Of a stretch of 64,000 bases of DNA, positions 48,701 through 56,376 are shown piece after piece. Numbering within the stretch: position 1 is the first letter of the stretch; each line of letters opens with the position of its first letter. The stretch spans positions 1 to 64,000 of the forward strand of contig NZ_PNFP01000017.1 of assembly GCF_002940685.1 (NCBI RefSeq). Direction: 5' to 3'. This stretch comes from Ensifer adhaerens. GTDB taxonomy: Bacteria > Pseudomonadota > Alphaproteobacteria > Rhizobiales > Rhizobiaceae. The notes under the pieces are model-generated. The model was not told where the DNA came from. It made no database searches and saw only the letters and a program-made list of their open reading frames with translations. A program made the translations under genes and the position numbers.

Positions 48701-49678
48701 GTGAACGACCCGGTGATTGAGTGGCTTCTTGCTTCGGATCCTGCGATCCGCTGGCAGGTGCTGCGCGACCTGCTGGATGCCCCGGAGCCCATCTGGAAGG
48801 CTGAACGCGCCAAGGTGGAAACCGAGGGCTGGGGCGCTCGGCTTCTCTCGCATCAGGACGCAGACGGCCAATGGGCCGGCGGCGCCTTCATCCCCGCCGG
48901 TTTCGACCCGCACGAGTGGTCCGAACGCGGCCAGCCCTGGACGGCAACCTGCTTCTCGCTGTCGCAACTGAGGGAATTCGGCCTCGACCCGTCGTCCAGC
49001 CGCGCCCGGGAAACCGTCGAACTGATCGGCGGCAATTCCCGCTGGGACGAAGGCGGCCAGCCCTATTGGCAGGGCGAAGTCGAGGAATGCATCAACGGCC
49101 GCACCGTCGCCGACGGCGCCTATTTCGGCGTCGACGTTTCAGCCATCGTCGAAAGGCTCATCAGCGAAGTCCAGGCTGACGGCGGCTGGAACTGCGAGCG
49201 GGCGAACGGTTCACTGCGGTCCTCCTTCGCCTCCACCATCAACGTGCTCGAAGGATTGCTGGAGTTCGAACGGGCAACCGGCGGCACGCCGCAGTCCAGG
49301 GCAGCGCGCCGGGCCGGCGAGGACTACCTGCTCAAGCGCCACCTCTTCCGGCGCCTGAGCACGGGCGAACCTGCCGACAAACGCTTCCTGTGCCTTTGCC
49401 ACCCGAGCCGCTGGCACTACGACATCCTGCGCGCGCTCGATTACTTTCGTGCCGCGGGGCTCCTGAGCGGTGCGGCACCCGATCCCCGCCTCAGCGAAGC
49501 GATCGACCATCTGCGTTCAAAGCGCCTCGAAAACGGCACATGGCCGCTCGACTGGCGCCCCGCCGGACGCGTGTGGTTCGACCTCGACGACGGGGTCGAC
49601 GCCCCTTCGCGCTGGGTGACGCTGAAGGCGATGCGCGTCCTCAAATGGTGGAACAGCCCGGCAAACGCAGCGCCCTGA
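48701..49678 (+). CDS. Alpha-toroid (squalene cyclase/prenyltransferase-like) protein
   Basis: The 325-residue soluble protein has repeated helix-turn segments with tryptophan/glycine-rich turns (DADGQWAGGAFIP, WDEGGQPYWQGE, QADGGWNCERANGS, LENGTWPLDW). These are the QW-type repeats of the six-hairpin alpha-toroid. No DxDD cyclase motif is clear, so cyclase activity is unproven. The start is GTG 48701, with GGAG upstream, giving MNDPVIEWLLASDPAIRWQVLRDLL. It lies after pth on the same strand and converges with the TetR gene. The function is unknown. Confidence 0.7.
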   Translation: MNDPVIEWLLASDPAIRWQVLRDLLDAPEPIWKAERAKVETEGWGARLLSHQDADGQWAGGAFIPAGFDPHEWSERGQPWTATCFSLSQLREFGLDPSSSRARETVELIGGNSRWDEGGQPYWQGEVEECINGRTVADGAYFGVDVSAIVERLISEVQADGGWNCERANGSLRSSFASTINVLEGLLEFERATGGTPQSRAARRAGEDYLLKRHLFRRLSTGEPADKRFLCLCHPSRWHYDILRALDYFRAAGLLSGAAPDPRLSEAIDHLRSKRLENGTWPLDWRPAGRVWFDLDDGVDAPSRWVTLKAMRVLKWWNSPANAAP

Positions 49679-49716
49679 TTTGCTTCGCGCCCAATGGATG
49701 GGCTTGGGCCTGAAAC

Positions 49717-50346
49717 CTAGCCGGCTCTATGGGCTGCCAGAAAAATCCGCACCGCCTCGGCCGCATGCACCTTCAGCACCTTCGGCGTGGGAATGGCGCC
49801 GTCTCCGAGCAGCATGGCGTCATTGACCGGGCCGCCCATCACCAGCCAGTTGAAGAACCCGCCGGCGACCTCGGCGTCCGCCACCCGGATATCCCCCTTC
49901 TCGCCGTAGCGCTTGAAGGCGACCGCCAGCCGCCGGATCGAGCGCATCGGCCCGCGCTCGTGCAGCGCCTCGCCAAGCTGCGGAAAGCGCTCCACCTCGG
50001 CGATCACGAGACGCCGAACCTGCATCAGCCGCGGCGTCATGACGATCGAAAGCAGTTGCGTGGCATAGTCGAGCAGGAAGTCCTCGATCGGCTCGTCGCC
50101 CAGGGGGTCGGCGACCTGCTCCTGGAATTCGTCTCCTGCCCCACCCGTCATGCTGCGCACGACCTCCAGAAACAGCGCCTCCTTGTTCTGGAAATGGGAA
50201 TAGACCGTCTGCTTCGACACGTCTGCGGCCGCGGCGATCTCGTCCATGTTGGTGCCGAGAAAGCCGTGCTTGAGGAAAAGGTCGCTTGCCGCCGTCACGA
50301 TTGCCTTGCGGGTGCGCTCCATGCGCGTCTTGGCGCCGTTGCTCAA
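49717..50346 (-). CDS. TetR-family transcriptional regulator
   Basis: The 209-residue protein has a TetR N-terminal domain (RKAIVTAASDLFLKHGFLGTNMDEIAAAADVSKQTVYSHFQNKEALF in overlapping parts, about 12-58). The C-terminal ligand and dimerisation domain is of the AefR-like type (RRLVIAEVERFPQL). The TTG at 50346 is chosen since GGGGAAGG precedes it; an ATG eight codons later is also possible. It is divergent from the GFA gene, with a 16-base dyad (50417-50432) between them. It probably represses that gene and itself; the ligand is unknown. Confidence 0.88.
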   Translation of the reverse strand: MSNGAKTRMERTRKAIVTAASDLFLKHGFLGTNMDEIAAAADVSKQTVYSHFQNKEALFLEVVRSMTGGAGDEFQEQVADPLGDEPIEDFLLDYATQLLSIVMTPRLMQVRRLVIAEVERFPQLGEALHERGPMRSIRRLAVAFKRYGEKGDIRVADAEVAGGFFNWLVMGGPVNDAMLLGDGAIPTPKVLKVHAAEAVRIFLAAHRAG

Positions 50347-50416
50347 AGCTGCCTTCCCCTGCCTGAACCAAATCACTTGGCTTGCAGAATAGGCCAGTCG
50401 GATTGACAAATCAAAC

Positions 50417-50432
50417 TAGACGGTACAGTCTA
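50417..50432. promoter_or_regulatory. Candidate TetR operator
   Basis: TAGAC and GTCTA are perfect inverted arms around GGTACA, whose inner GTAC is also symmetrical. It lies 70 bases before the TetR start and 28 bases before the GFA start, where a dimeric repressor would block both. Confidence 0.55.
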
Positions 50433-50460
50433 TTTAGTGAGATCAGTTCCGGAGAGGATC

Positions 50461-51021
50461 ATGGCCAAACCACAAGCAAGAAATCGCATCGCCACCTGCC
50501 GCTGCGGGCTGGTGGCCTTTGAAGCCGCAGGCGAGCCGATCGTCGGCGCCGCCTGCTACTGCACCAGCTGCCGCACCGCCGGCGAGCGCTTCGAGGCCTT
50601 GCCGGAGGCGTCGCCGGTCATGGAAGCAGACGGCTCGACCCGGTTTGCGCTCTACCGCAAGGACCGGATCCGCTGCGTCAGGGGCAGTGACCTTCTGCGC
50701 GAGCATCGGCTGACGCCGGAGGCGCCGACGCGCCGGGTCATCGCCAGCTGCTGCAACGCCGCCATGTTCCTGGAATTCAAGGGCGGGCATTGGCTGAGCG
50801 TCTACAATCAGCGTTTTGCCCCGGACGAACAGCCGCCGCTCGAAATGCGCACGATGACGAAGGACCGCAAGGCCGGCGTCGAGTTTGCCGACACGCTGCC
50901 GAGCTACAGGACGCATTCGGGCCGCTTCATGTGGCGGCTTCTGACCGCCTGGGCGGCGATGGGATTCAAGGCGCCGAAGATCGACTATGTGAAAGGCGAG
51001 GCCAATGGCATCCCCGGCTGA
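50461..51021 (+). CDS. GFA/CENP-V family zinc protein
   Basis: The 186-residue protein carries the zinc-binding cysteines of the GFA fold: CRCG near 15-18, CYCTSC near 33-38 and SCCNAAMFLEF near 99. The founding member was named a glutathione-dependent formaldehyde-activating enzyme, but most relatives have no proven activity. GGAGAGGATC precedes the ATG at 50461. Its end overlaps the next gene by 17 bases. The divergent TetR gene and the dyad suggest repression. Confidence 0.82.
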   Translation: MAKPQARNRIATCRCGLVAFEAAGEPIVGAACYCTSCRTAGERFEALPEASPVMEADGSTRFALYRKDRIRCVRGSDLLREHRLTPEAPTRRVIASCCNAAMFLEFKGGHWLSVYNQRFAPDEQPPLEMRTMTKDRKAGVEFADTLPSYRTHSGRFMWRLLTAWAAMGFKAPKIDYVKGEANGIPG

Positions 51022-51307
51022 GAAGATCGAGATCGAAAACATCGTCTCGCCCGGCCACAAGTACCGCGTCGACCGGGTGAAATACGAGGCGATGCGTGAA
51101 GCCCTGCTCGCGGTGCTGCCGCCGTCGACGCCGGGCCTGACCGTGGCGGACGCGAAGGAGCAGCTGCTGCCGTCGCTGCCGCAGGACCTTTTCCCCGAGG
51201 GCGCGAAGGCAGGTTGGTGGCTAAAGGCGGTTCAGCTCGATCTCGAAGCCAAGGGCACGATCGAGCGCGAAGCGAGCAAGCCGCTTCGCCTGCACAGGAA
51301 GGTATGA
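51005..51307 (+). CDS. DUF6958-like small protein
   Basis: The 100-residue protein begins EKIEIENIVSPGHKYRVDRVKYEAM and contains LPQDLFPEGAKAGWWLKAVQLDLEAKG (in overlapping parts), followed by a basic KPLRLHRK end. This pattern occurs in a family of small alphaproteobacterial proteins with no known function, resembling a winged-helix. It overlaps the GFA gene by 17 bases and is probably translated with it. It converges with clpS. Confidence 0.75.
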   Translation: MASPAEKIEIENIVSPGHKYRVDRVKYEAMREALLAVLPPSTPGLTVADAKEQLLPSLPQDLFPEGAKAGWWLKAVQLDLEAKGTIEREASKPLRLHRKV

Positions 51308-51366
51308 CGCAGGCCGCTGGCCGCCGGGCATATTCCCCGGCCGCCACTCGCTATTCATGAGGCCTG

Positions 51367-51678
51367 CTAGTCCTCGGGCTCGGTGGTGAAAAGCAGCGGG
51401 AAACCCGCTTCCTTGGCAAGATCGGTTGCTTCCTTGGCCTTGGTTTCGGCGATGTCGCGGGCGCAGACGACCACCACGCAGCTCCCCATCTTGTGGGCCG
51501 TCATCATCACGCGGTAGCCCGCCTCCTCGCTCATATGGAACACGGCCTTGAGCACGCCGACGACGAACTCGCGCGGCGTGTAATCGTCATTGAGCAGCAT
51601 GACCTTGTAAAGCTTCGGCCGATCGAGCTTGGGCTTCACCTTGACTTTGACTTTTCTGGCAACCTCGTTGTCGCTCAT
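51367..51678 (-). CDS. clpS: ATP-dependent Clp protease adaptor ClpS
   Basis: ClpS delivers N-degron substrates to ClpAP. The 103-residue protein has a lysine-rich, flexible N-terminus followed by LYKVMLLNDDYTPREFVVGVLKAVFHM in overlapping parts. The NDD and HK-containing segment VMMTAHKMGSCVVVV forms the N-end residue pocket. The ATG at 51678 is the family start; upstream extension in frame is not used. clpA is not adjacent, so this resembles the second, separately encoded ClpS of rhizobia rather than the clpA-linked copy. Confidence 0.92.
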   Translation of the reverse strand: MSDNEVARKVKVKVKPKLDRPKLYKVMLLNDDYTPREFVVGVLKAVFHMSEEAGYRVMMTAHKMGSCVVVVCARDIAETKAKEATDLAKEAGFPLLFTTEPED

Positions 51679-51840
51679 CGGAACCACCCCGTTGATGACA
51701 GATTGGCCGGAACCGCCGCCGCACGCCTTCCGGGCAAAGCCGTCTCGGCGCACCGCCAGACGCACCGGCGCCGTAGGGGCACTATCCTACGGGCGCAGGT
51801 GCCGATCAAGCAAAAGCAGGCGCACTGGCGCAGGCGGCGA

Positions 51841-52407
51841 TCAGCGCTTCCCCCAATGGCCGACGAACATCGCCGCCGCCTCGTCATAGGAGCGGGCTTT
51901 TGCCAGCGCCGCCTTCGCCTCCTGCTTGCGCGCCAGCAGCGCATGGAAGAAGCAATGTACGAAGAGCGGTGCATCCGCCCCTTCCGGCGAACCGTCGGGA
52001 GCAACGTAAAGGGCGGCCCCTCCCTTCTCCACGAAGGCGTCGCCATAGCTCGTGCCGCCGGTTTCGCAGCAGGTGCTGAGCACGATCTTGCCGTCGAGCC
52101 TGGCGTGTTCGGCGATAACCGCGGGCGGCAGGCTGCCCCTCACCAGCATCGAGGTGTCGATCTCCTCGATATAGTCGCCGAAGACGAAACCGTTCTCGTC
52201 GCCGTGGCCTGAAATGATCAGATGCCGGTGCACGAGCTCGCCACCGGCAATGAGCGTCAGAAAATCCCCTGGTGTTCCCGGCAAATGCAGGGTGACGACG
52301 GCCCCCATGCTTTCGAGCGTGGCGCGGATCAACAGCGCCTCGAGCGTATCGCCGATATCGACGACCGCCACCGGCACGCGCGGAAACAGGAACTTCTGGT
52401 CGATCAA
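51841..52407 (-). CDS. Stand-alone CHAT/caspase-like protein
   Basis: The 188-residue protein shows the His-Cys pattern of clan CD peptidases. HRHLIISGHGDENG has the candidate His at 68. GKIVLSTCCETGGTSYGDAF has the candidate Cys at 113 or 114, close to the CHAT signature LSACETG. The following FVEKGGAALYVAPDG and LFVHCFFHALLA match the CHAT tail. It lacks repeats or other domains. Translation probably begins at TTG 52407, with AAGGAG about ten bases upstream. It is divergent from ychF and upstream of clpS on the same strand. Activity and targets are unknown. Confidence 0.65.
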   Translation of the reverse strand: MIDQKFLFPRVPVAVVDIGDTLEALLIRATLESMGAVVTLHLPGTPGDFLTLIAGGELVHRHLIISGHGDENGFVFGDYIEEIDTSMLVRGSLPPAVIAEHARLDGKIVLSTCCETGGTSYGDAFVEKGGAALYVAPDGSPEGADAPLFVHCFFHALLARKQEAKAALAKARSYDEAAAMFVGHWGKR

Positions 52408-52599
52408 AGCGGGGGCTCCTTAAAATTCCTTGGCCGCCGAACACGTTCGGCGGAAATCTGAGCGCATATGCGGCCCGCAGACCCCGCGTTCAACGGTCAA
52501 GGCCCCTTATTTACCGTGAACGGGGCATGCGCCCTTGACCGGGAAGCGCCCTTCCCGCATAGCCACGCCAACGGAATTTTAAGATACGGACGAGACCCC

Positions 52600-53703
52600 A
52601 TGGGCTTCAAATGCGGTATTGTCGGACTGCCGAACGTCGGCAAGTCCACGCTCTTCAACGCGCTCACCAAGACGGCAGCGGCGCAAGCGGCCAACTATCC
52701 CTTCTGCACCATCGAGCCGAACACCGGCGAAGTGGCGGTGCCGGACCCGCGCATGCGCAAGCTTGCCGACATCGCCAAGTCGAAGGAAATCATCCCGACG
52801 CGCATCTCCTTCGTCGATATCGCCGGCCTCGTGCGCGGCGCGTCGAAGGGCGAAGGCCTCGGCAACCAGTTCCTCGCCAACATCCGCGAAGTGGACGCCG
52901 TCGTCCACGTGCTGCGCTGCTTCGAGGATGACGACATCACCCACGTCGAAGGCCGCATCAACCCGGTTGCCGACGCCGAGACGATCGAGACCGAGCTGAT
53001 GCTCGCCGACCTCGAAAGCCTGGAGCGCCGCACCGAGCAGACCCGCAAGCGCGCCGTCGGCAAGGACAAGGATTCCATGGCTCAGCTTCCGATCATGGAA
53101 GCCTCGCTGAAGCTGCTCCAGGACGGCAAGCCGGTCCGCACGCTGCTATCGACGCTCGATGCCGAAGAACTGCGCATCCTGCAGGGCCTCAATCTCCTGA
53201 CGGCGCATCCGGTTCTCTACGTCTGCAACGTCGCCGAAAGTGATGCCGTCGACGGCAACGAGCACACCCGCGCGGTCGCCGAAATGGCCAAGGCGCAAGG
53301 GGCCGAGAGCGTCGTGATCTCCGCTGCTATCGAGTCGGAAGTGGCGCAGCTGCCGGAAGACGAATCCAAGGAGTTCCTGAGCGCGCTCGGCCTCGAAGAA
53401 GCCGGTCTCGACCGCCTGATCCGCGCCGGCTACAAGCTGCTCGACCTCATCACCTATTTCACAGTCGGCCCGAAGGAAACCCGCGCCTGGACGATCCAGC
53501 GCGGCACCAAGGCGCCGCAGGCGGCCGGCGTCATCCACACCGACTTCGAACGCGGCTTCATCCGCGCCAACACCATCGCCTATGAAGATTACATCGCGCT
53601 TGGTGGCGAAGTGGGCGCCAAGGAAGCCGGCAAGGCCCGCGACGAAGGCAAGGAATACGTCGTCCAGGACGGCGACGTCATCCACTTCCGCTTCAACACG
53701 TAA
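52600..53703 (+). CDS. ychF: Redox-regulated ATPase/GTPase YchF
   Basis: This Obg-family P-loop protein (367 residues) hydrolyses ATP more than GTP and binds ribosomes. It has the G1 motif GLPNVGKS (about 9-16), G3 DIAGLVRGASKGEGLG and a coiled-coil insertion. The C-terminal TGS-like domain is TYFTVGPKETRAWTIQRGTKAPQAAGVIH in overlapping parts, ending GDVIHFRFN. The ATG at 52600 is the family start; a frame 44 codons upstream is open but unrelated. In many relatives it follows pth directly; here it is 4 kb away. Confidence 0.96.
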   Translation: MGFKCGIVGLPNVGKSTLFNALTKTAAAQAANYPFCTIEPNTGEVAVPDPRMRKLADIAKSKEIIPTRISFVDIAGLVRGASKGEGLGNQFLANIREVDAVVHVLRCFEDDDITHVEGRINPVADAETIETELMLADLESLERRTEQTRKRAVGKDKDSMAQLPIMEASLKLLQDGKPVRTLLSTLDAEELRILQGLNLLTAHPVLYVCNVAESDAVDGNEHTRAVAEMAKAQGAESVVISAAIESEVAQLPEDESKEFLSALGLEEAGLDRLIRAGYKLLDLITYFTVGPKETRAWTIQRGTKAPQAAGVIHTDFERGFIRANTIAYEDYIALGGEVGAKEAGKARDEGKEYVVQDGDVIHFRFNT

Positions 53704-53714
53704 GGCCTTTCGCG

Positions 53715-53743
53715 CCGATCCCGCGTTTAAGATGCGGGATCGG
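53715..53743 (+). terminator. Hairpin after ychF
   Basis: CCGATCCCGC and GCGGGATCGG form a perfect 10-base stem around a 9-base loop, 12 bases after the stop. No T-run follows, so it may be factor-assisted. Confidence 0.55.
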
Positions 53744-53761
53744 AACGCATCAGAGCTTGAG

Positions 53762-53792
53762 ATTACGGCGCGGCATGCAACCGCGCCGTAAT
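53762..53792 (-). terminator. Hairpin overlapping the stop of the DUF2157 gene
   Basis: ATTACGGCGCGG and CCGCGCCGTAAT form a perfect 12-base stem around a 7-base loop. It includes the last eight codons and the TAA of the minus-strand membrane protein. There is no T-run after it. Confidence 0.6.
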
Positions 53793-54899
53793 TGTTTGCG
53801 GCAACAGGCCCATGACGATGCGGCGCAGCTTCTGCCAGAAAATACCGATGACGAGTACGGTCGCGCCGACGGCGGCGAAGGCGACGAAGACGTAGCTGTC
53901 GAGCGAGGCGCCGGTCTGGCTCAGCATCGTCCAGATCGCCCCGCCAAGCGACAGCAGCCCGGACGTCACGAAAGCGCGGCGGTCAATGATGAGGCCGACC
54001 AGCATGAACAGCGCGACGATCACGATGGCGGAAGCGGCCTGGCTGAAGCTCGCCTGTCCGTCCCACCATGTCGCGCCGCCATTCGTCAGAAACACCAGCC
54101 CCATCAGCGAATAGAGCAAGGCCGGAGCCGCGGCCAGATGGAGCCAGAAGGCGGTGTCCGAGCGCGTGGTGAGCCGCAGCGGGTCCGAGACGTCGTAGCG
54201 CATGGCAATGGCGAATACCGCCAGGGCGCCGACGAGCAAGGTGAGCGGAAGGACCATGAAACGATCGCCGCTGGCAAGGTCGATGCCGAGGCCCTTGTCG
54301 AGACCCAACAGCACCGCGACCACGCCGACCAGCGCGATCGACACAACAAAACCGGCAAGCGCCAGCGGGACGCGATAGCGCAGATAGAACAGTCCGAGCG
54401 GGATTGGAAAAGCGGAAACATAGCCGAGCATGAAGCCGAGGGGACGCAAGGTCTCCGCATGATCGTCCACGAACCACATCGACGTCATCGCGACCCAATG
54501 GACGAGCGCGAGCGTCAGCGCCACCGATGGCAGCGCCAGGCGCTGGCGCCGCACGAGAATTTCCGCAAGCACGAGAATGACCGGCAGCGTCACGACGGGA
54601 CCACCGAGCCCCCAAAGACCGACGAGCACGACGACGACGCCGATCGTGATCAGGATATCGTGAAAGCCCCTCAGGAAGCGTGGCTGCTCGCTGTCTTCGG
54701 TCGCCTGCGCGTCAACGGCTGCGTCGGCCCTGTCCACGGCGGCATCCGGCGCCACCGGGCCAAAGCGGAAGCCACGTTCGGCAAGATAGACTTCGAGATC
54801 CCGCACCTGATGGGCGGAGATGATCCCTTTTTCGGCAGCGCCTGCGAGCGCCCTGTTCAGTTCGGTCACGAATGGTCCTCGATCAAGCGTTGGCGGCAT
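53763..54899 (-). CDS. DUF2157-type polytopic membrane protein
   Basis: The 378-residue protein has an N-terminal cytoplasmic segment (about 1-75, with AAEKGIISAHQVRDLEVYL resembling DUF2157). About nine to ten membrane spans then cover the rest (for example DILITIGVVVVLVGLWGLG, LTLALVHWVAMTSMWF and SIALVGVVAVLLGL). No transport motif is recognised. It converges with ychF and is divergent from the MaoC pair. The stop codon lies in a 12-base hairpin. The function is unknown. Confidence 0.8.
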   Translation of the reverse strand: MPPTLDRGPFVTELNRALAGAAEKGIISAHQVRDLEVYLAERGFRFGPVAPDAAVDRADAAVDAQATEDSEQPRFLRGFHDILITIGVVVVLVGLWGLGGPVVTLPVILVLAEILVRRQRLALPSVALTLALVHWVAMTSMWFVDDHAETLRPLGFMLGYVSAFPIPLGLFYLRYRVPLALAGFVVSIALVGVVAVLLGLDKGLGIDLASGDRFMVLPLTLLVGALAVFAIAMRYDVSDPLRLTTRSDTAFWLHLAAAPALLYSLMGLVFLTNGGATWWDGQASFSQAASAIVIVALFMLVGLIIDRRAFVTSGLLSLGGAIWTMLSQTGASLDSYVFVAFAAVGATVLVIGIFWQKLRRIVMGLLPQTITARLHAAP

Positions 54900-55053
54900 G
54901 GCGCAGCTCGGCAGGAGGTTGCATGAACGGCCGGCATGCGCAACCTGGAAAGCGAACTCTCCCGCTCTTTGCAGGACGTCCGCTCAAATCGATTCCGCTT
55001 CGCGACATTATGCAGTAGGTAACCGGCAGCAAATCAGACGGGACAGGACAAGC

Positions 55054-55506
55054 ATGCTGTATTTCGAGGATTTTTCGCCAGGACGGCGCTTCGACTATGC
55101 GCCTGTCGAGATGAAGCCGGCAGACATGATCGCCTTTGCCAGCGAATTCGACCAGCAGCCCATGCATCTCGACGAGGAAGCGGGAAAACGCAGCATTCTC
55201 GGCGGCCTTGCAGCCTCCGGCTGGCACACGAGCGCCATCGGTATGCGCATGATGCTCGATGCCTTCATGGGCAATTCGACGTCTCAAGGGTCGCCCGGCA
55301 TCGACTTTATGGACTGGCGGAAGCCCGTCATATCAGGCGATGTGCTCTCCGGCTTCAGCCTCGTGGTCGAGGCGCGCCGCTCGAACTCGAAACCTGATCT
55401 GGGCATCGTCAAATTTCGCAACGAAATCAACAACCAGGCCGGCGAACCCGTGGCGGTTTCCGAATGCTCGGTTCTCTTTCGCTGCCGCGACAAGGGCAAA
55501 GCCTAA
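55054..55506 (+). CDS. MaoC-like hotdog-fold dehydratase, first of a pair
   Basis: The 150-residue protein has the MaoC hydratase pattern FASEFDQQPMHLDEEAGKRSILGGLAASGWHTS in overlapping parts; the Asp and His of D-x4-H are the expected catalytic dyad (about 28-33). MaoC proteins hydrate enoyl-CoA or related thioesters. AGGACAAGC precedes the ATG at 55054; the longer open frame has no site. The last base of its stop is the first base of the next gene's ATG, so the two are coupled and may form a heterodimer. Confidence 0.88.
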   Translation: MLYFEDFSPGRRFDYAPVEMKPADMIAFASEFDQQPMHLDEEAGKRSILGGLAASGWHTSAIGMRMMLDAFMGNSTSQGSPGIDFMDWRKPVISGDVLSGFSLVVEARRSNSKPDLGIVKFRNEINNQAGEPVAVSECSVLFRCRDKGKA

Positions 55507-55976
55507 TGATGACGATGGAAGAATTCTACGCGGCCAAGAGCCGGACCGTGATCGGCAGCCTGACCTTTACGGCCGAGGACATCATCCGCTTTGCCACCGA
55601 CTTCGACCCGCAACCCTTTCATCTCGACGCGGAAGCGGCGCGGCACTCGCTGTTTGGCGGCCTTTGCGCCTCGGGCTGGCACACCTGCGCCGGGTGGATG
55701 CAGTGCTTCGTCAAGTTCTGGAGGAACGAGCAGCGGCGGCTTGCGGCCGAAGGCCTGAAGGCACCGAACCTCGGCCCCTCGCCCGGCTTTCGCGACCTCA
55801 AATGGCTGAAGCCCGTCTATGCCGACGACACGGTCACCTATTTCGTCACGTTTCTTGAAAGCCGCACGCTCGCCTCCAAGTCCGGCTGGCGGGTCAACAC
55901 GATCCTGTGCGAGGGCGAGAACCAGCACGGCGAAGCGGTCATCCGTTTCGAGAGCAAGGTCATCGAGTTCGTCTGA
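55506..55976 (+). CDS. MaoC-like hotdog-fold dehydratase, second of a pair
   Basis: The 156-residue protein is related to its neighbour. FATDFDPQPFHLDAEAARHSLFGGLCASGWHTCAGWM in overlapping parts carries the same D-x4-H dyad, and SGWRVNTILCEGENQHGEAVIRFESKV completes the hotdog fold. The start overlaps the upstream stop by one base; ATGs one and three codons later are also in frame. The tandem arrangement suggests gene duplication and joint function on the same CoA-thioester pathway, but no other genes of such a pathway are nearby. Confidence 0.88.
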   Translation: MMTMEEFYAAKSRTVIGSLTFTAEDIIRFATDFDPQPFHLDAEAARHSLFGGLCASGWHTCAGWMQCFVKFWRNEQRRLAAEGLKAPNLGPSPGFRDLKWLKPVYADDTVTYFVTFLESRTLASKSGWRVNTILCEGENQHGEAVIRFESKVIEFV

Positions 55977-56117
55977 CAGGACAAAACCGGCCAGGACCAC
56001 CATAATTTCTTAAAATCGCCTTCCGCCGGATGTAAAATATGGGGCGGTAGGTTGCGCGCTCCCGGCCGCGCCGAAGCGGCTTCCAGGCTCGCGACCATTG
56101 GTAGCGGAGGAGCGGCT

Positions 56118-56330
56118 ATGGAAAAAACCCACGCCCGCGAACTGGCGGACGAATATCTGCGTCTTGGCGGTCACCGTCGCGTCGTCATCGACGATAACGA
56201 AACATCGGTCAGAAGCTGGGAGGAAGAGCCGCCGGAAGCCGAGAGCTTTTGGCGCAACGAAGTGGAGACATTGTCGCCGGCAGCCCAGCGCGAAGTGCAG
56301 CTGATGTTGCGGACGATCAACCGCATGTAG
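56118..56330 (+). CDS. Small acidic protein, unknown
   Basis: The 70-residue protein has a strong ribosome binding site (GGAGGAGCGGCT) before the ATG. It is polar and acidic, with an N-terminal amphipathic helix (ARELADEYLRLGG), a middle VVIDDNETSVRSWEEEPPEAESFW and a helical C-terminus (SPAAQREVQLMLRTINRM). No family is recognised with confidence. It converges with apt. Confidence 0.65.
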   Translation: MEKTHARELADEYLRLGGHRRVVIDDNETSVRSWEEEPPEAESFWRNEVETLSPAAQREVQLMLRTINRM

Positions 56331-56376
56331 GCCGAAGGAAGGGCGCGGTCGCCCGCACCCATCCCGTCGCGATCGC

